From positions 1 through 28,203 of the IMG/VR virus record IMGVR_UViG_3300046170_000138: 28,203 nucleotides of DNA; one strand, given 5' to 3'. The notes under the pieces are model-generated. The model was not told where the DNA came from, did not search any database, and was given only the letters and a program-made list of their open reading frames with translations. Below, piece after piece: positions 6,364 through 14,062 of the stretch. Position numbers and translations under genes: made by a program. Source of the DNA: a virus. The stretch's first letter is position 1, and the number at the start of each line of letters is the position of its first letter.

Positions 6364-6494
6364 TATTCATCTGTTTCCTCCTCTTTACTCTCGTTGAATA
6401 TCTTTACGATTTCCTGTACCTGTGCTATGTAAGCAATAGGCAATGAGTTAAGAATTGCGTTTATACGTTGTATTTGTTCGTCTGTAATTTGCAT
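6363..6494 (-). CDS. 43-residue helical microprotein between the two fibre genes
   Basis: ATG 6494 overlaps the stop of the S74 fibre gene by one base, and its TAA overlaps the next fibre ATG by one base (TAATG on both sides). The product is one amphipathic helix (TDEQIQRINAILNSLPIAYIAQVQEIVKIF) with a very acidic end (ESKEEETDE). Tight coupling to both fibre genes points to a fibre chaperone or a small structural subunit. The function is inferred only from position. Confidence 0.65.
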   Translation of the reverse strand: MQITDEQIQRINAILNSLPIAYIAQVQEIVKIFNESKEEETDE

Positions 6495-7456
6495 TAGCCT
6501 TTTAATAATTCAACTTCTGCCTTTAAATCTTTTATAGCTTGTACAAGTACAGGGACAAGTTTTCCGTAACTCATTTCTAACTTTTCAGGGTTTTCGTCAT
6601 AGACAAGTCTTAATGTATCATCGTCTACTGACTGCACCTCTTGTGCTATAAATCCAAAATCTTTTTTGCCTTTGTTGGCTGAATAAAATTCTTCTCCGTC
6701 TTTATCCGTTTCTGCTCTATTATCCCAAACAAACTCTCTTGGTTGTAGGCTGTCGATAAAGTCTAAACCATAAGAGATGTTTTTTATATCTGTTTTATCT
6801 CTTTGGTCAGATAATGAAGTTATAGAGGTAACCGCACAACGTAAAGAAGCAACGGATGAGTTACCTAATGTTATTTCGTTACTAACAGAACCGCTGCTAG
6901 AAACTGCAGAATACCCTATATTAGTTATATTGTCTCCAGTTGCTCCGCCACCAGTTGAAGCACCTATACAAGTCCTTCCAAATCCACTTACATTAGCGTC
7001 GTCTGCGGCATATCCTACCGCAGTGTTCATAGGGCTAAAAGTTTGATTTTGTAGAAGCAATGCATTAACTCCAATTGCTACTGTTCTACCATCGCTTGTT
7101 GCAGCACCTAAAGCATTTGCACCAATAACAACATTGTCATTGCCATCAGTATTTACATCCATTGCTGATGAGCCAATTACTGTGTTTCCATTTCCAGTTG
7201 TTATAGCATTTCCAGCACCTTCACCAAATACTACGTTATTTGCTGGATTGCCACTTAAACCACTTGGCACGTTAGAAACATATACCGATGTTCCGTCTAC
7301 CGCACAATCACTTAATCCATTCAAGTCTGATGCACCTCCGCCACCTAAATTATCAGGTGCTATCCTTACGTTATCAGTACCATCGTAACCTACTACGAAG
7401 TCTACGTTTGCACTATCTGTTTTGAGCGTAAACTCACTAAATTTTTTATTTGCCAT
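6494..7456 (-). CDS. Tail fibre with C-terminal S74 intramolecular chaperone domain
   Basis: In this 320-residue protein, residues 1-60 form the virion-attachment end. Residues 75-205 contain repeats with GNGNTVIG, GNDNVVIGANAL, TVAIGVNALL and NTAVGYAA, the repeated beta-strand pattern of trimeric YadA-head-like or fibre stalks. The C-terminal domain (about 213-320) is Peptidase_S74: SDQRDKTDI (Ser216 and Lys221 as the expected catalytic pair), SLQPREFVW, FGFIAQEVQ and SYGKLVPVLVQAIKDL. In the family this domain assembles the trimer and then cuts itself off before the serine. The host-recognition tip would be just before the cut. A 43-aa gene follows with one-base overlap. Confidence 0.9.
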   Translation of the reverse strand: MANKKFSEFTLKTDSANVDFVVGYDGTDNVRIAPDNLGGGGASDLNGLSDCAVDGTSVYVSNVPSGLSGNPANNVVFGEGAGNAITTGNGNTVIGSSAMDVNTDGNDNVVIGANALGAATSDGRTVAIGVNALLLQNQTFSPMNTAVGYAADDANVSGFGRTCIGASTGGGATGDNITNIGYSAVSSSGSVSNEITLGNSSVASLRCAVTSITSLSDQRDKTDIKNISYGLDFIDSLQPREFVWDNRAETDKDGEEFYSANKGKKDFGFIAQEVQSVDDDTLRLVYDENPEKLEMSYGKLVPVLVQAIKDLKAEVELLKG

Positions 7457-7460
7457 TTTT

Positions 7461-7622
7461 TTATTCTTCTATAATTATATTGTCTCCATTTTCAGCTATT
7501 AGGAAATCTCCGTTTTCTGCTGTAACTCTGTTAAGGGTTTCTGCAATACTTTGGTAAATACTTCCCCAAGTGCTACTTACAAATCCCCAATACGTTGTTT
7601 CGTATATCTTTCCGAAAGCCAT
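7461..7622 (-). CDS. 53-residue hypothetical virion-associated protein
   Basis: ATG 7622 starts a 53-codon frame ending four bases before the S74 fibre start. The N-terminus is aromatic and glycine-rich (MAFGKIYETTYWGFVSSTWG), followed by a helix (SIYQSIAETLNRV) and an acidic end (ENGDNIIIEE). The good context with the fibre gene and the lack of any better frame support translation. It may be a small tail or adaptor component. No family recognised. Confidence 0.6.
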   Translation of the reverse strand: MAFGKIYETTYWGFVSSTWGSIYQSIAETLNRVTAENGDFLIAENGDNIIIEE

Positions 7623-7680
7623 TTATGTATTTTTTTAGTTTTACTATGTTTTTGTTTTTTGGTTTGTACGTCTTTGTCAT
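7573..7680 (-). CDS. Possible 35-residue basic peptide overlapping two genes
   Basis: ATG 7680 overlaps the stop of the 166-aa connector gene as ATGA, the coupling seen elsewhere, and the frame runs 35 codons to TAG 7573. It is very basic (MTKTYKPKNKNIVKLKKYIN, then GFRKDIRNN). It overlaps the 53-aa gene by 50 bases in another frame. Either both are translated or this one is only a bridge for ribosomes. Confidence 0.3.
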   Translation of the reverse strand: MTKTYKPKNKNIVKLKKYINGFRKDIRNNVLGICK

Positions 7681-8177
7681 AGAACCCATCCGTTAAATAA
7701 ACTATCTTTATCAGGATAAACATCGTCATCCGTATTAGTGTTGTATTCAGGGAATAAATTTGTGTTAAAATTCATATGGTCTATAAACCTTGTTGTATAG
7801 TATTCCGCTAAATTTCTTTCTTTTTGTACTAAAAAGTCTACCTCATCTTTACTAGGTGTTTCTCCGTTCTCACTAGAATGTTTAAATAGTCCGCCATTCT
7901 TTAACTGATAAGCTGAATAAGGTAAATACTCTACCATAGCAAAGTGTATAAGCATAGGTGCTAGATACTCGTCTACTAAAGTTTGATAGTTGCCTGTTAG
8001 ATTGTCTGCAATAATATCAGCTTGTAATTTGTCGTATAGCTTACTACCTGTGTAGTTTCTTACGTGGATTTCTTGGGCTATCTTGATAAACTGTATAAAC
8101 TTATTGGTATCTACATTACCATCAAGTATGCTGTTCTTTACAAGGTCTGTTCTATTTATAAATAATGCTGTTGCCAT
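7677..8177 (-). CDS. Head-tail connector-like protein (DUF6712 type)
   Basis: This 166-residue, helix-rich protein begins MATALFINRTDLVKNSILDG and continues with KFIQFIKIAQEIHVRNYTGSKLYDKL and a central helix, YLAPMLIHFAMVEYLPY. The sequence resembles the Bacteroidota-phage family DUF6712, which is found next to portal genes and is thought to act at the head-tail junction like gp6-type connectors. It starts two bases after the portal stop, which fits. It would join the portal ring to the tail after packaging. The assignment rests on recognition of the pattern plus context. Confidence 0.65.
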   Translation of the reverse strand: MATALFINRTDLVKNSILDGNVDTNKFIQFIKIAQEIHVRNYTGSKLYDKLQADIIADNLTGNYQTLVDEYLAPMLIHFAMVEYLPYSAYQLKNGGLFKHSSENGETPSKDEVDFLVQKERNLAEYYTTRFIDHMNFNTNLFPEYNTNTDDDVYPDKDSLFNGWVL

Positions 8178-8179
8178 AT

Positions 8180-9970
8180 CTAGTTTTTAAATCCCATTTT
8201 GTTCCAATAAGCAGCAGTATAACCTTTATACTTCATATCTTTAGGCGCAACAGGTACTTTCTGTGCGTTAGTTTCAGGCTTAAATCCTTGACTTTTAGCT
8301 TCTGTTGTACTAATTACATTCCCTAGACTTTTAGAGCCTTCCTTGCGTGCGTAAATACGTCTAAACCATTTGTGTTGGCATCTTGCACCACCCTTGTAAA
8401 GCCAAACAGAGTAAGTATCTGTACCACCTTTACCAAATCCTGAATTAACTACTTTGTCAGTCATAGCAGTAATATCCTCTTTGCGATACACCTTTTTGGC
8501 TGCTATCATCTTTTTGCAAAACTCCCTACTGTTAGGGCTTATCCTATTAGGCGCATACATATACCTTACTAAATATGTTTTTTCTTCTTGACCTTTTTGT
8601 TTAGACGTACCATCTTGGTCGCTATCTCTATATGGCTTTGCACTACCTGTATTAGCTAAATTTACTTGCTCGTTTAGTTCTTTAATCTTTTGGTCTTGCT
8701 CATCCTCTAACTCATAGTCTACTTCTGCTTCGTCTATAAGTTCAAAGTCCTTTAGTAGTTCTTCTTCTGTTTCGCCTAAATCTATAAGTGTGTCAGCTAC
8801 TTCTGTGTCTACAAACTTATCAACATCACTTGCTAACTTCACACCCGTTTCTTCTTCTTGTGTATCGTCATCAATAAGGTCTTTGTCAATATCTATAAAC
8901 TCTAAAGGTTGTAGTGTTTTAAAGTATAGGTTAAGAGATATATCGTTGTATGCTAGTATCTTGTCAAACGCTTCTATAAGTAAGTTCTGAAAAGGCTTAA
9001 TAACCAAGTTCATCATTAGCTTTGTAGCTGTTTCTAACTCCTCTGCGTTGTTTCCAAGCCCTGTATTGTCTTTAATACCTAAAAGCATAGGACTAACTAC
9101 CCTGTGTGCTACAAGTATCTTACGGCTGCTCTCATCGCTTAAAAACTGATACTGATTGTGTGCATCACTTAATTGTACAGGGTCTATTGTAGCTGCTGTT
9201 TCAGGGCTGTCGTTAAATGATAGTATAAACTTTCCTGCATTACTACTTCCTGAAAACTTATCATAGATACGTCTTTCTATCATCTCCCTTTCTTCTGCAC
9301 TAGGAGTACCTGAATTAAAGTTAATAAGCATACTAGGACTTAATCCTGATTGTATGTTGTTGATGTGAAAGTTAGATATTTCTTCTTCTAGGTCTGCATA
9401 CTGCAAACCACCTTGATAGTCAGGGGTGGCATAGTACTTGTACCCTGCTCTGTAAGGCTTAACGTAAACAATTTCGATAGCTTCATTACTCATACCAAAA
9501 GCAGGTATACGCTTGACTTGGTTAATACGATTGTATTTAGCCCAATCACTAGAGTAGTAATATGCTTCTATTTCTCCTTTGTCGTTGCACTTTTCAGCAG
9601 CTAGTTGTTCAACAGGTATATGCTCAACCCTTGCTATCTTTTTTTTGTCTTTACTATAAATCACTTGCATACTACATTGACCAAACAGTTTAAGGTCTGC
9701 ACATAGTTTACGTAAACAATCTTTGTGTAGTAGTGTAATAGCTTGTGCGTATGCATCAGGCTTTTTGTTGCTGTCAGTAGCATCTAAACCTTTGCCGTAT
9801 ATCATCTCGCTAATACCGTTTATTACAGCATTGTTTGTAGGGCTACCATTATAGCGGTCTATTAGGTACTGAAAGTAAGAGTTTTTATCTCCGTATGTTA
9901 CAAAAGCCTTATTCTTCTTTTCTTCAATAGTAGGGCTAACATAATTCGACAATGTTAATGCGTGTATCAT
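8180..9970 (-). CDS. Portal protein with a MuF-like C-terminal extension
   Basis: In this 596-residue protein, residues 1-375 read as a phage portal: an N-terminal arm, the wing/stem region (NFHINNIQSGLSPSMLINF, LIERRIY-like helices), and FLSDESSRKILVAHRVVSPMLLGI followed by a long helix. Residues about 376-440 are very acidic. From about residue 464 a second domain begins with SREFCKKMIAAKKVYRKEDI and GARCQHKWFRRIYARK, resembling MuF/SPP1 gp7-like minor head domains, where conserved Cys and His residues sit in similar places. The portal ring at the capsid vertex is the DNA entry and exit channel. The gene starts by ATGA overlap with the 121-aa gene. Portal genes usually follow the large terminase; here it lies 12 kb further on. 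Confidence 0.85.
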   Translation of the reverse strand: MIHALTLSNYVSPTIEEKKNKAFVTYGDKNSYFQYLIDRYNGSPTNNAVINGISEMIYGKGLDATDSNKKPDAYAQAITLLHKDCLRKLCADLKLFGQCSMQVIYSKDKKKIARVEHIPVEQLAAEKCNDKGEIEAYYYSSDWAKYNRINQVKRIPAFGMSNEAIEIVYVKPYRAGYKYYATPDYQGGLQYADLEEEISNFHINNIQSGLSPSMLINFNSGTPSAEEREMIERRIYDKFSGSSNAGKFILSFNDSPETAATIDPVQLSDAHNQYQFLSDESSRKILVAHRVVSPMLLGIKDNTGLGNNAEELETATKLMMNLVIKPFQNLLIEAFDKILAYNDISLNLYFKTLQPLEFIDIDKDLIDDDTQEEETGVKLASDVDKFVDTEVADTLIDLGETEEELLKDFELIDEAEVDYELEDEQDQKIKELNEQVNLANTGSAKPYRDSDQDGTSKQKGQEEKTYLVRYMYAPNRISPNSREFCKKMIAAKKVYRKEDITAMTDKVVNSGFGKGGTDTYSVWLYKGGARCQHKWFRRIYARKEGSKSLGNVISTTEAKSQGFKPETNAQKVPVAPKDMKYKGYTAAYWNKMGFKN

Positions 9971-10332
9971 AGTACTATATAATCGTTATCGTGTGTATCG
10001 TTTGTATCGTAAACATTCTTATTTACATTGTACCTGCTTTGTGTTACAGGTGTCTGTGCTGTACAGAACAATTTATCTCTATATACTATTGTAGTGCCAT
10101 TTAAAACTTCTAGCGTGTAATAGTGTCCTTCTCTAAATGGTGCATTGCTGCTGCCAAATGTCATAGAAGCTGTTAGAAAGTTCTCGTTGCTATCAACAAC
10201 AGTAGATGCTGTAATTGTTTCTGACTTGTTAGTTTGTTCATCAGTAACAGTATATGTAAGCGTTTGAGTAACATACTCCGCTCTTGGTATATACTTAAAT
10301 GTTTGTGTTTGCGATACTGATACAATCTTCAT
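9967..10332 (-). CDS. 121-residue virion-associated hypothetical protein
   Basis: This beta-rich soluble protein (KIVSVSQTQTFKYIPRAEYV, REGHYYTLEVLNGTTIVYRD, KLFCTAQ) ends in NDYIVL. Proteins with this YTLEVLNG and NDYIVL pattern are familiar in Bacteroidota phages next to portal genes, but I know no function. It is the first gene after a rho-independent terminator and carries the 15-base motif at its start, so it opens the unit containing portal, connector and fibres. Its stop overlaps the portal ATG as ATGA. A small tail-tube, head-decoration or connector role is possible. Confidence 0.75.
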   Translation of the reverse strand: MKIVSVSQTQTFKYIPRAEYVTQTLTYTVTDEQTNKSETITASTVVDSNENFLTASMTFGSSNAPFREGHYYTLEVLNGTTIVYRDKLFCTAQTPVTQSRYNVNKNVYDTNDTHDNDYIVL

Positions 10333-10344
10333 ATAAGTATAACG
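10330..10344 (-). promoter_or_regulatory. Recurrent start-codon motif CGTTATAnTTATATG, copy at the 121-aa gene
   Basis: Minus-strand CGTTATACTTATATG ends on the start codon of the gene at 10332. It is one of five copies in the window, all at identical distance from an ATG. Here the motif follows a terminator, so a new transcript must begin nearby, which favours a promoter over a purely translational signal. Confidence 0.6.
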
Positions 10345-10366
10345 CTAAAAAGTGAGAATTTGTAAT

Positions 10367-10393
10367 AAAAAAAGAGGGATGCTAATGCACCCC
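10367..10393 (-). terminator. Rho-independent terminator after the tail-tube gene
   Basis: On the minus strand GGGGTGC, loop ATTA, GCATCCC (one G-U pair) is followed by TCTTTTTTT. The 7-bp stem and U-tract are oriented leftward and would end transcription of the capsid/tail-tube unit before the 121-aa gene. Confidence 0.8.
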
Positions 10394-10449
10394 CCTATAA
10401 TCATAATCAAAAAAAAACTTATACTCTATGCAAATATATAAAAAATATA

Positions 10450-10989
10450 TTAAGCAGGAGTGATAGGTGTAGTAGCATCTACATCAGGCACAGTTGAGAA
10501 GAATGGTGGATTAACCTCACTAGCTACTGCTGTAAGTGTAAAGCCTTGTAAATCTCCTGCTGCTGCTCCTGTTACAATAGTACCGCCTGTAACCTCTGCA
10601 CCGTTGTCTTTTCCTATTAGTAAGTACTTTGTAGTACCTGTACCATCAGGATATAGTTCAACGACATAGTGCGCTCTACCTCTGTTTAGAAGTTTTATTT
10701 CTTCTTGTGTTGCAACATCTAGATTTTGAAAAGTAATATTTAGTGTACTTTCATAGAATGTCGTACCATTTTCTCTGCTTGACGTTACGCTTGTCTCTAA
10801 AGATGTTTGACCACCTTTTACTTCGAACTTGAAAAATTCAGCACTTGCATCAGTTGGTAGTGTTACCGTTCCTGATGATGGGCTTAACGCTGCTACTACT
10901 GCGCTATAATCAAGTATGTATACATTTTTGATACCTGCATAAGCTGCCTTACAGCCTATACCTCTACCTTTTGTTATTGCACAACTCAT
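10450..10989 (-). CDS. Probable major tail tube protein
   Basis: This 179-residue protein begins MSCAITKGRGIGCKAAYAGI and continues with strand-rich sequence (KNVYILDY, AEFFKFEVKGGQTSLETSVTS). It has a central TFYESTLNITFQNLD and a C-terminal beta region with a proline- and threonine-rich tail. The size, beta-rich composition and EFFKFEVKGG-QTSLETSV pattern fit Bacteroidota siphophage tail tube proteins. It is flanked on both sides by terminators, giving a single-gene unit, as expected for a protein needed in many copies. A head-decoration protein is the main alternative because the gene follows the capsid gene directly. Confidence 0.65.
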   Translation of the reverse strand: MSCAITKGRGIGCKAAYAGIKNVYILDYSAVVAALSPSSGTVTLPTDASAEFFKFEVKGGQTSLETSVTSSRENGTTFYESTLNITFQNLDVATQEEIKLLNRGRAHYVVELYPDGTGTTKYLLIGKDNGAEVTGGTIVTGAAAGDLQGFTLTAVASEVNPPFFSTVPDVDATTPITPA

Positions 10990-11004
10990 ATTTATTTATT
11001 TATT

Positions 11005-11043
11005 AAAAAAGGGCAGGTAGGATATTCCTAGCCCACCCCTTTT
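11005..11043 (-). terminator. Rho-independent terminator after the major capsid gene
   Basis: On the minus strand AGGGG-TGGGC-TAGGA, loop ATA, TCCTA-CCTG-CCCT forms an interrupted stem (5 bp at the top, 4 bp at the base) followed by TTTTTTA. It lies between the capsid stop and the tail-tube start and probably limits or reduces read-through. Confidence 0.7.
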
Positions 11044-11056
11044 ATGTTGGTTAATA

Positions 11057-11974
11057 TTATGAGTAAAGAACGATATCGCCTCTTACTCCGTATTGTACAC
11101 CTGCTGTGTAACGCATCACAACTCTTACGTTTTGTGAACCATCAAGGTCAGCCATATCAATAACTTTAACTTCGTTACGGTCATCTAATAGACCTGTACC
11201 AAAGAATAGGTTGCTTTTTTGAGCAGCTACTGCTGTGTTATCAGCAAGTCCTTTAGCAACAACTAGGTTGATGCCTTCAAAAGTAAGCTGACCACCGTTG
11301 TACCATTGCGAACCTTTGTTATCTGTACCTGCACCTCCAATAGTAGCAACAAATCCGCCTAAAGAACGTACATACGCTCTAGCAATGTTTGAAGATACAT
11401 ATAGGTTAAGGTCTTCTTTTCCGTATACAGTTGTAGGAATAGCATCTACAATAGCACCTAATTGAGCTACTACGTTTGTGCTATCAATAGCAACAGCAGT
11501 TACATCAGCACCACCGTCAGCAGTTAAAAGTGTATCAAAGCCGTCAAAAGAACCTTCTCCTGTGCTACCTGACCAAATAGAAGTTTCAGTTGCGTTTGCA
11601 ACTTCAGCAGCTACTTGTGCGATAACGAAGTCAGAGAATAAAGGTGGCAATTCATCAAAAGCACTAAAGCCCATTTGAGCAGCTTCCCAATCTGCGTGCA
11701 ATTCTTTCTTACAGATTTGTAAGTTTACTTGCAATTCAGCAGGAGTAAGTACTTTTTCAGTTAGTGTCATTGTTGAAGTAGAACTATCGAAATCACAGTC
11801 AGCAGAGCGGACAAGACTTCCAAAAGAACCTACTTTCATAGCAGCTTTATACTTTACGTTTGGTAAAATAGTAACAGTTCCGCTATCTAGTGTATCAGCA
11901 GACAAAAGAGCAGCAGCAAGATATTTTCCTGCAAACTCTCCTGCGTAACTTGATGTAATAGTTGGGTTTGGCAT
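11057..11974 (-). CDS. Major capsid protein (HK97-fold)
   Basis: This 305-residue protein has an N-terminal region (MPNPTITSSYAGEFAGKYLA), a beta/helix body with ADCDFDSSTSTMTLTEKVLTP and LQVNLQICKKELHADWEAA, a long spine-like helix (FVIAQVAAEVANATETSIW), the segment LNLYVSSNIARAYVRSLG, and the C-terminal VRVVMRYTAGVQYGVRGDIVLYS. The IARAYVRSLG and MRYTAGVQYGV motifs are those I associate with HK97-fold capsid proteins of Bacteroidota phages. It follows the acidic scaffold-like gene after 11 bases and precedes a terminator. No N-terminal scaffold (delta) domain is fused, in line with a separate scaffold gene. Confidence 0.88.
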   Translation of the reverse strand: MPNPTITSSYAGEFAGKYLAAALLSADTLDSGTVTILPNVKYKAAMKVGSFGSLVRSADCDFDSSTSTMTLTEKVLTPAELQVNLQICKKELHADWEAAQMGFSAFDELPPLFSDFVIAQVAAEVANATETSIWSGSTGEGSFDGFDTLLTADGGADVTAVAIDSTNVVAQLGAIVDAIPTTVYGKEDLNLYVSSNIARAYVRSLGGFVATIGGAGTDNKGSQWYNGGQLTFEGINLVVAKGLADNTAVAAQKSNLFFGTGLLDDRNEVKVIDMADLDGSQNVRVVMRYTAGVQYGVRGDIVLYS

Positions 11975-11985
11975 TTTATTTAATT

Positions 11986-12579
11986 TTAATTGTTAATTTT
12001 AGACATTACTTTATCGAGTGTTGTTTGCTTTCTGTTTTGTGCAAACTTTACACCAATATTGTTATTTTTTTGTTCAGGGTTATGAGCAATAGGCTCGGCA
12101 GCAGGTTCAGACAATTCCTCTTTTACTTCTTTCGGTAATTCCTCTGATAACTCTGCTTCTTCAACTACTTCTTCACTCATTTCTTCTTTCTTCATATCTT
12201 CAATCATAGCTTTGATTTCTGATACTGCTTCTGCTAGTTCTTCTTTAGTAACATAGCCTAATTCTTCTTCCGCTTCTACTTCTTCTTCAGCTTCTTCTTC
12301 TAGGTCTTTAATTTCAGCAATAATGCCTTCTTCTGCTACTACTAGCATCTTACCATCTTCTAAAGTGTAATCGCCAACAGGCAATGCTACTTTGTCATCT
12401 TCGGTAATTATAAATATTTCGTTTCCTGCTTCAAACGCTTCTGCTTCTAGTACAGTACCGTTGTCTAGCTTTGCAGTTGCTAGTTCTACCTTCTCTTGGG
12501 CTTCAACATCATTAACAATGTCAGTAGTATCTTCGCCTAGATAGGTTTTAATCTTGTTTAACATTTCGGTTGCTTTCAT
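11986..12579 (-). CDS. Acidic scaffold-like head assembly protein
   Basis: In this 197-residue protein the N-terminus is helical (KATEMLNKIKTYLGEDTTDI) and is followed by a small beta domain (residues about 35-85, with DNGTVLEAEAFEAGNEIFI and LPVGDYTLEDGKMLVV). Next come a glutamate-rich coiled coil (about 90-150), a proline-glutamate stretch, and a basic C-terminal end (QNRKQTTLDKVMSKINN). Acidic helical proteins with a basic C-terminal capsid-binding end, placed just before the capsid gene, are typical phage scaffolds. The beta domain, often present in Bacteroidota phage scaffolds, is less usual elsewhere. The gene begins with the recurrent 15-base motif. Confidence 0.75.
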   Translation of the reverse strand: MKATEMLNKIKTYLGEDTTDIVNDVEAQEKVELATAKLDNGTVLEAEAFEAGNEIFIITEDDKVALPVGDYTLEDGKMLVVAEEGIIAEIKDLEEEAEEEVEAEEELGYVTKEELAEAVSEIKAMIEDMKKEEMSEEVVEEAELSEELPKEVKEELSEPAAEPIAHNPEQKNNNIGVKFAQNRKQTTLDKVMSKINN

Positions 12580-12591
12580 ATAACTATAACT
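12577..12591 (-). promoter_or_regulatory. Recurrent start-codon motif, copy at the scaffold gene
   Basis: Minus-strand AGTTATAGTTATATG ends on the start codon at 12579. The first base is A instead of C; all other fixed positions match the other four copies. It lies in a 36-base AT-rich gap after the 45-aa Cys-rich gene. Confidence 0.55.
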
Positions 12592-12615
12592 ATTTATTTA
12601 ACTTATTTTACATTT

Positions 12616-12753
12616 TTAAATTTTACCAATGCCTTGATTGATTAGTTTACCTTTACAGCATTTTGTACTGTAAGTGTTTTTGTCAGCACATAAACATCCG
12701 CGTTTACTGCTTTTTGGACTTGTGTGTGATGGTGTCAAAAATCTTTTTAACAT
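12616..12753 (-). CDS. 45-residue Cys-rich microprotein of the head module
   Basis: ATG 12753 overlaps the end of the 45-aa basic gene by 7 bases, and the frame runs to TAA 12616. The N-terminus is basic (MLKRFLTPSHTSPKSSKR), followed by GCLCADKNTYSTKCCKGKLI and QGIGKI. The four cysteines (CxC...CC), the tyrosine and the QGIG end are recognisable as a microprotein pattern common in Bacteroidota phages. The spacing suggests a small zinc-binding or disulphide-stabilised fold. The position between protease and scaffold suggests a head or DNA-packaging role. The function is unknown. Confidence 0.72.
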   Translation of the reverse strand: MLKRFLTPSHTSPKSSKRGCLCADKNTYSTKCCKGKLINQGIGKI

Positions 12754-12884
12754 TTGCCTTGTCCTTTATATTTTTTCTTATAGTTCTTACTGCCCTTTAT
12801 ACTAGACATTTTAGTTTTAGCGTGTACACCCTTTCTTTTTACTTTAGGTTTTACTATGTGCGCTACTTCAATTCTTTTAGCCAT
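12747..12884 (-). CDS. 45-residue very basic microprotein of the head module
   Basis: ATG 12884 overlaps the protease stop by one base (TAATG). The product has about 17 Lys or Arg residues and ends HAKTKMSSIKGSKNYKKKYK then GQGKC. A VHAKTK...SKNYKKxYxGQGK pattern is familiar in small basic proteins next to phage head genes. A role in binding DNA or contacting the acidic scaffold during capsid assembly is plausible. It is co-translated with the protease and the Cys-rich microprotein. Confidence 0.72.
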   Translation of the reverse strand: MAKRIEVAHIVKPKVKRKGVHAKTKMSSIKGSKNYKKKYKGQGKC

Positions 12885-14062
12885 TACTTAATAGGTATGC
12901 AATTAGGTACTAACTTACCATCCTTCTCCTTCATACCGTACTGTCTATATCCTGCTGTACAAGGTTTTTCTAATTTGTGTTGCTCACAAGGCATAAACCA
13001 AGTCTTTCCCTCAAACTCGTGTTCGTGGTAACTCTCACATCCTATATCCTGTGCTGCTTTTATTGCTAGTTCTTTAGTTGCGTAAGCTAGTCTATCGTCT
13101 ATAATAGCCATAGTGTCGCTAACTACTTCACTTGCTAACTCTAACAATCCTAATTCTTTTAGTTTGCTTTCTGACCATCTCTTGGCAGCTTTACCACCCC
13201 ACAACAAGTAAGATATAGTACCACAGGCTTTAGTATCTCCTTCATCATAATATTCTTCTGCTCTTGATAAGTAGGAGTACATACGTTTAATAGTGTTTTC
13301 GCTAATAGGTTTGCCCTGTGCTAATTGTTGCGCTCTTATCTTACCTACGTCAGTTGCACACTTGTTGTTTATTTCTTTATTTAGGTCTATACCTCTTTGT
13401 GCGTTATTCTTTACAGCATCAGGATAATCTGAATAGCTTTCTAGTTCTTCTTTTTTGCCATCCTTATAGCGTTTGTCATCTCTTACAATTCTACGGATAT
13501 AAGATAGCATATCTTGTGCTTCTTCTTCTTCAAAGTCGTTTATAGGTTCTTTAGGTCTTTCCATCTTGTCAATAAAATACCCCTCAATAGAGAAACCTTT
13601 TACTTTGCCTGTCTTTACATAGTCATTCCAAACTTCGTCATTGTTTACTTTAACAACTCCCATCCAAGTACCCACAGGCACGTTTAAGCCATACTTCCTA
13701 GACTTGTCGTGTGTTTCATCTTCTACTAGCCAACTCTCTACTAGCGTAAGCCCATTTAGGCTGTGTTGGTGTTCTAGTGTGCTGTTGTTCTGATTACCTT
13801 TCATAAGGTACATTTCAGCAGCCTTACGGATAGTGTCTTTAGAGAAGTAAATATAATATTCATCCTCTCCTTTACGTCTGTATATAGGTTTATTGGGAAT
13901 AAGCAGCGCACCTACTAATAATTGTTTGTCTATTTGTGCAAGTTGTACTTCTTCGTTTTTTAGTGCTACAAAGTCTTCTTCAATGGCAGGGTTTTCTACA
14001 ATAGAGATAGCTTCTATACCCTCTACACTATTTTCATCTAAAATAAGTTCAACTATCCTCAT
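12884..14062 (-). CDS. XkdF-like prohead protease fused to a C-terminal domain
   Basis: In this 392-residue protein, residues 1-165 (RIVELILDENSVEGIEAISI, then VENPAIEEDF; IYFSKDTIRKAAEMYL; NSTLEHQHSLNGLTLVESW; GKVKGFSIEGYF) match XkdF-type phage prohead proteases. The His after E in the LEHQHS segment and the GFSIEG serine are likely catalytic residues. Residues about 205-300 form a second helical domain (YPDAVKNNAQRGIDLNKE, KCATDVGKIRAQQLAQGKPI, LLWGGKAAKRWSE) seen fused or adjacent to this protease in many phages. The last 70 residues hold four Cys and several His, possibly a metal site. The protease would trim scaffold and capsid during maturation. The start carries the recurrent 15-base motif. 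Confidence 0.82.
   Translation of the reverse strand: MRIVELILDENSVEGIEAISIVENPAIEEDFVALKNEEVQLAQIDKQLLVGALLIPNKPIYRRKGEDEYYIYFSKDTIRKAAEMYLMKGNQNNSTLEHQHSLNGLTLVESWLVEDETHDKSRKYGLNVPVGTWMGVVKVNNDEVWNDYVKTGKVKGFSIEGYFIDKMERPKEPINDFEEEEAQDMLSYIRRIVRDDKRYKDGKKEELESYSDYPDAVKNNAQRGIDLNKEINNKCATDVGKIRAQQLAQGKPISENTIKRMYSYLSRAEEYYDEGDTKACGTISYLLWGGKAAKRWSESKLKELGLLELASEVVSDTMAIIDDRLAYATKELAIKAAQDIGCESYHEHEFEGKTWFMPCEQHKLEKPCTAGYRQYGMKEKDGKLVPNCIPIK

Noticed and set aside
10431-10438. TATATTTG on the minus strand, an exact -7 promoter match
   Set aside because: No TTTG at 19 bases upstream, and it lies before a terminator that would stop its transcript; kept only as a chance match in AT-rich DNA.
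12663-13031. Plus-strand open frame of 122 codons
   Set aside because: Antisense to the microprotein genes and protease; hydrophobic Phe/Tyr-rich shadow product.
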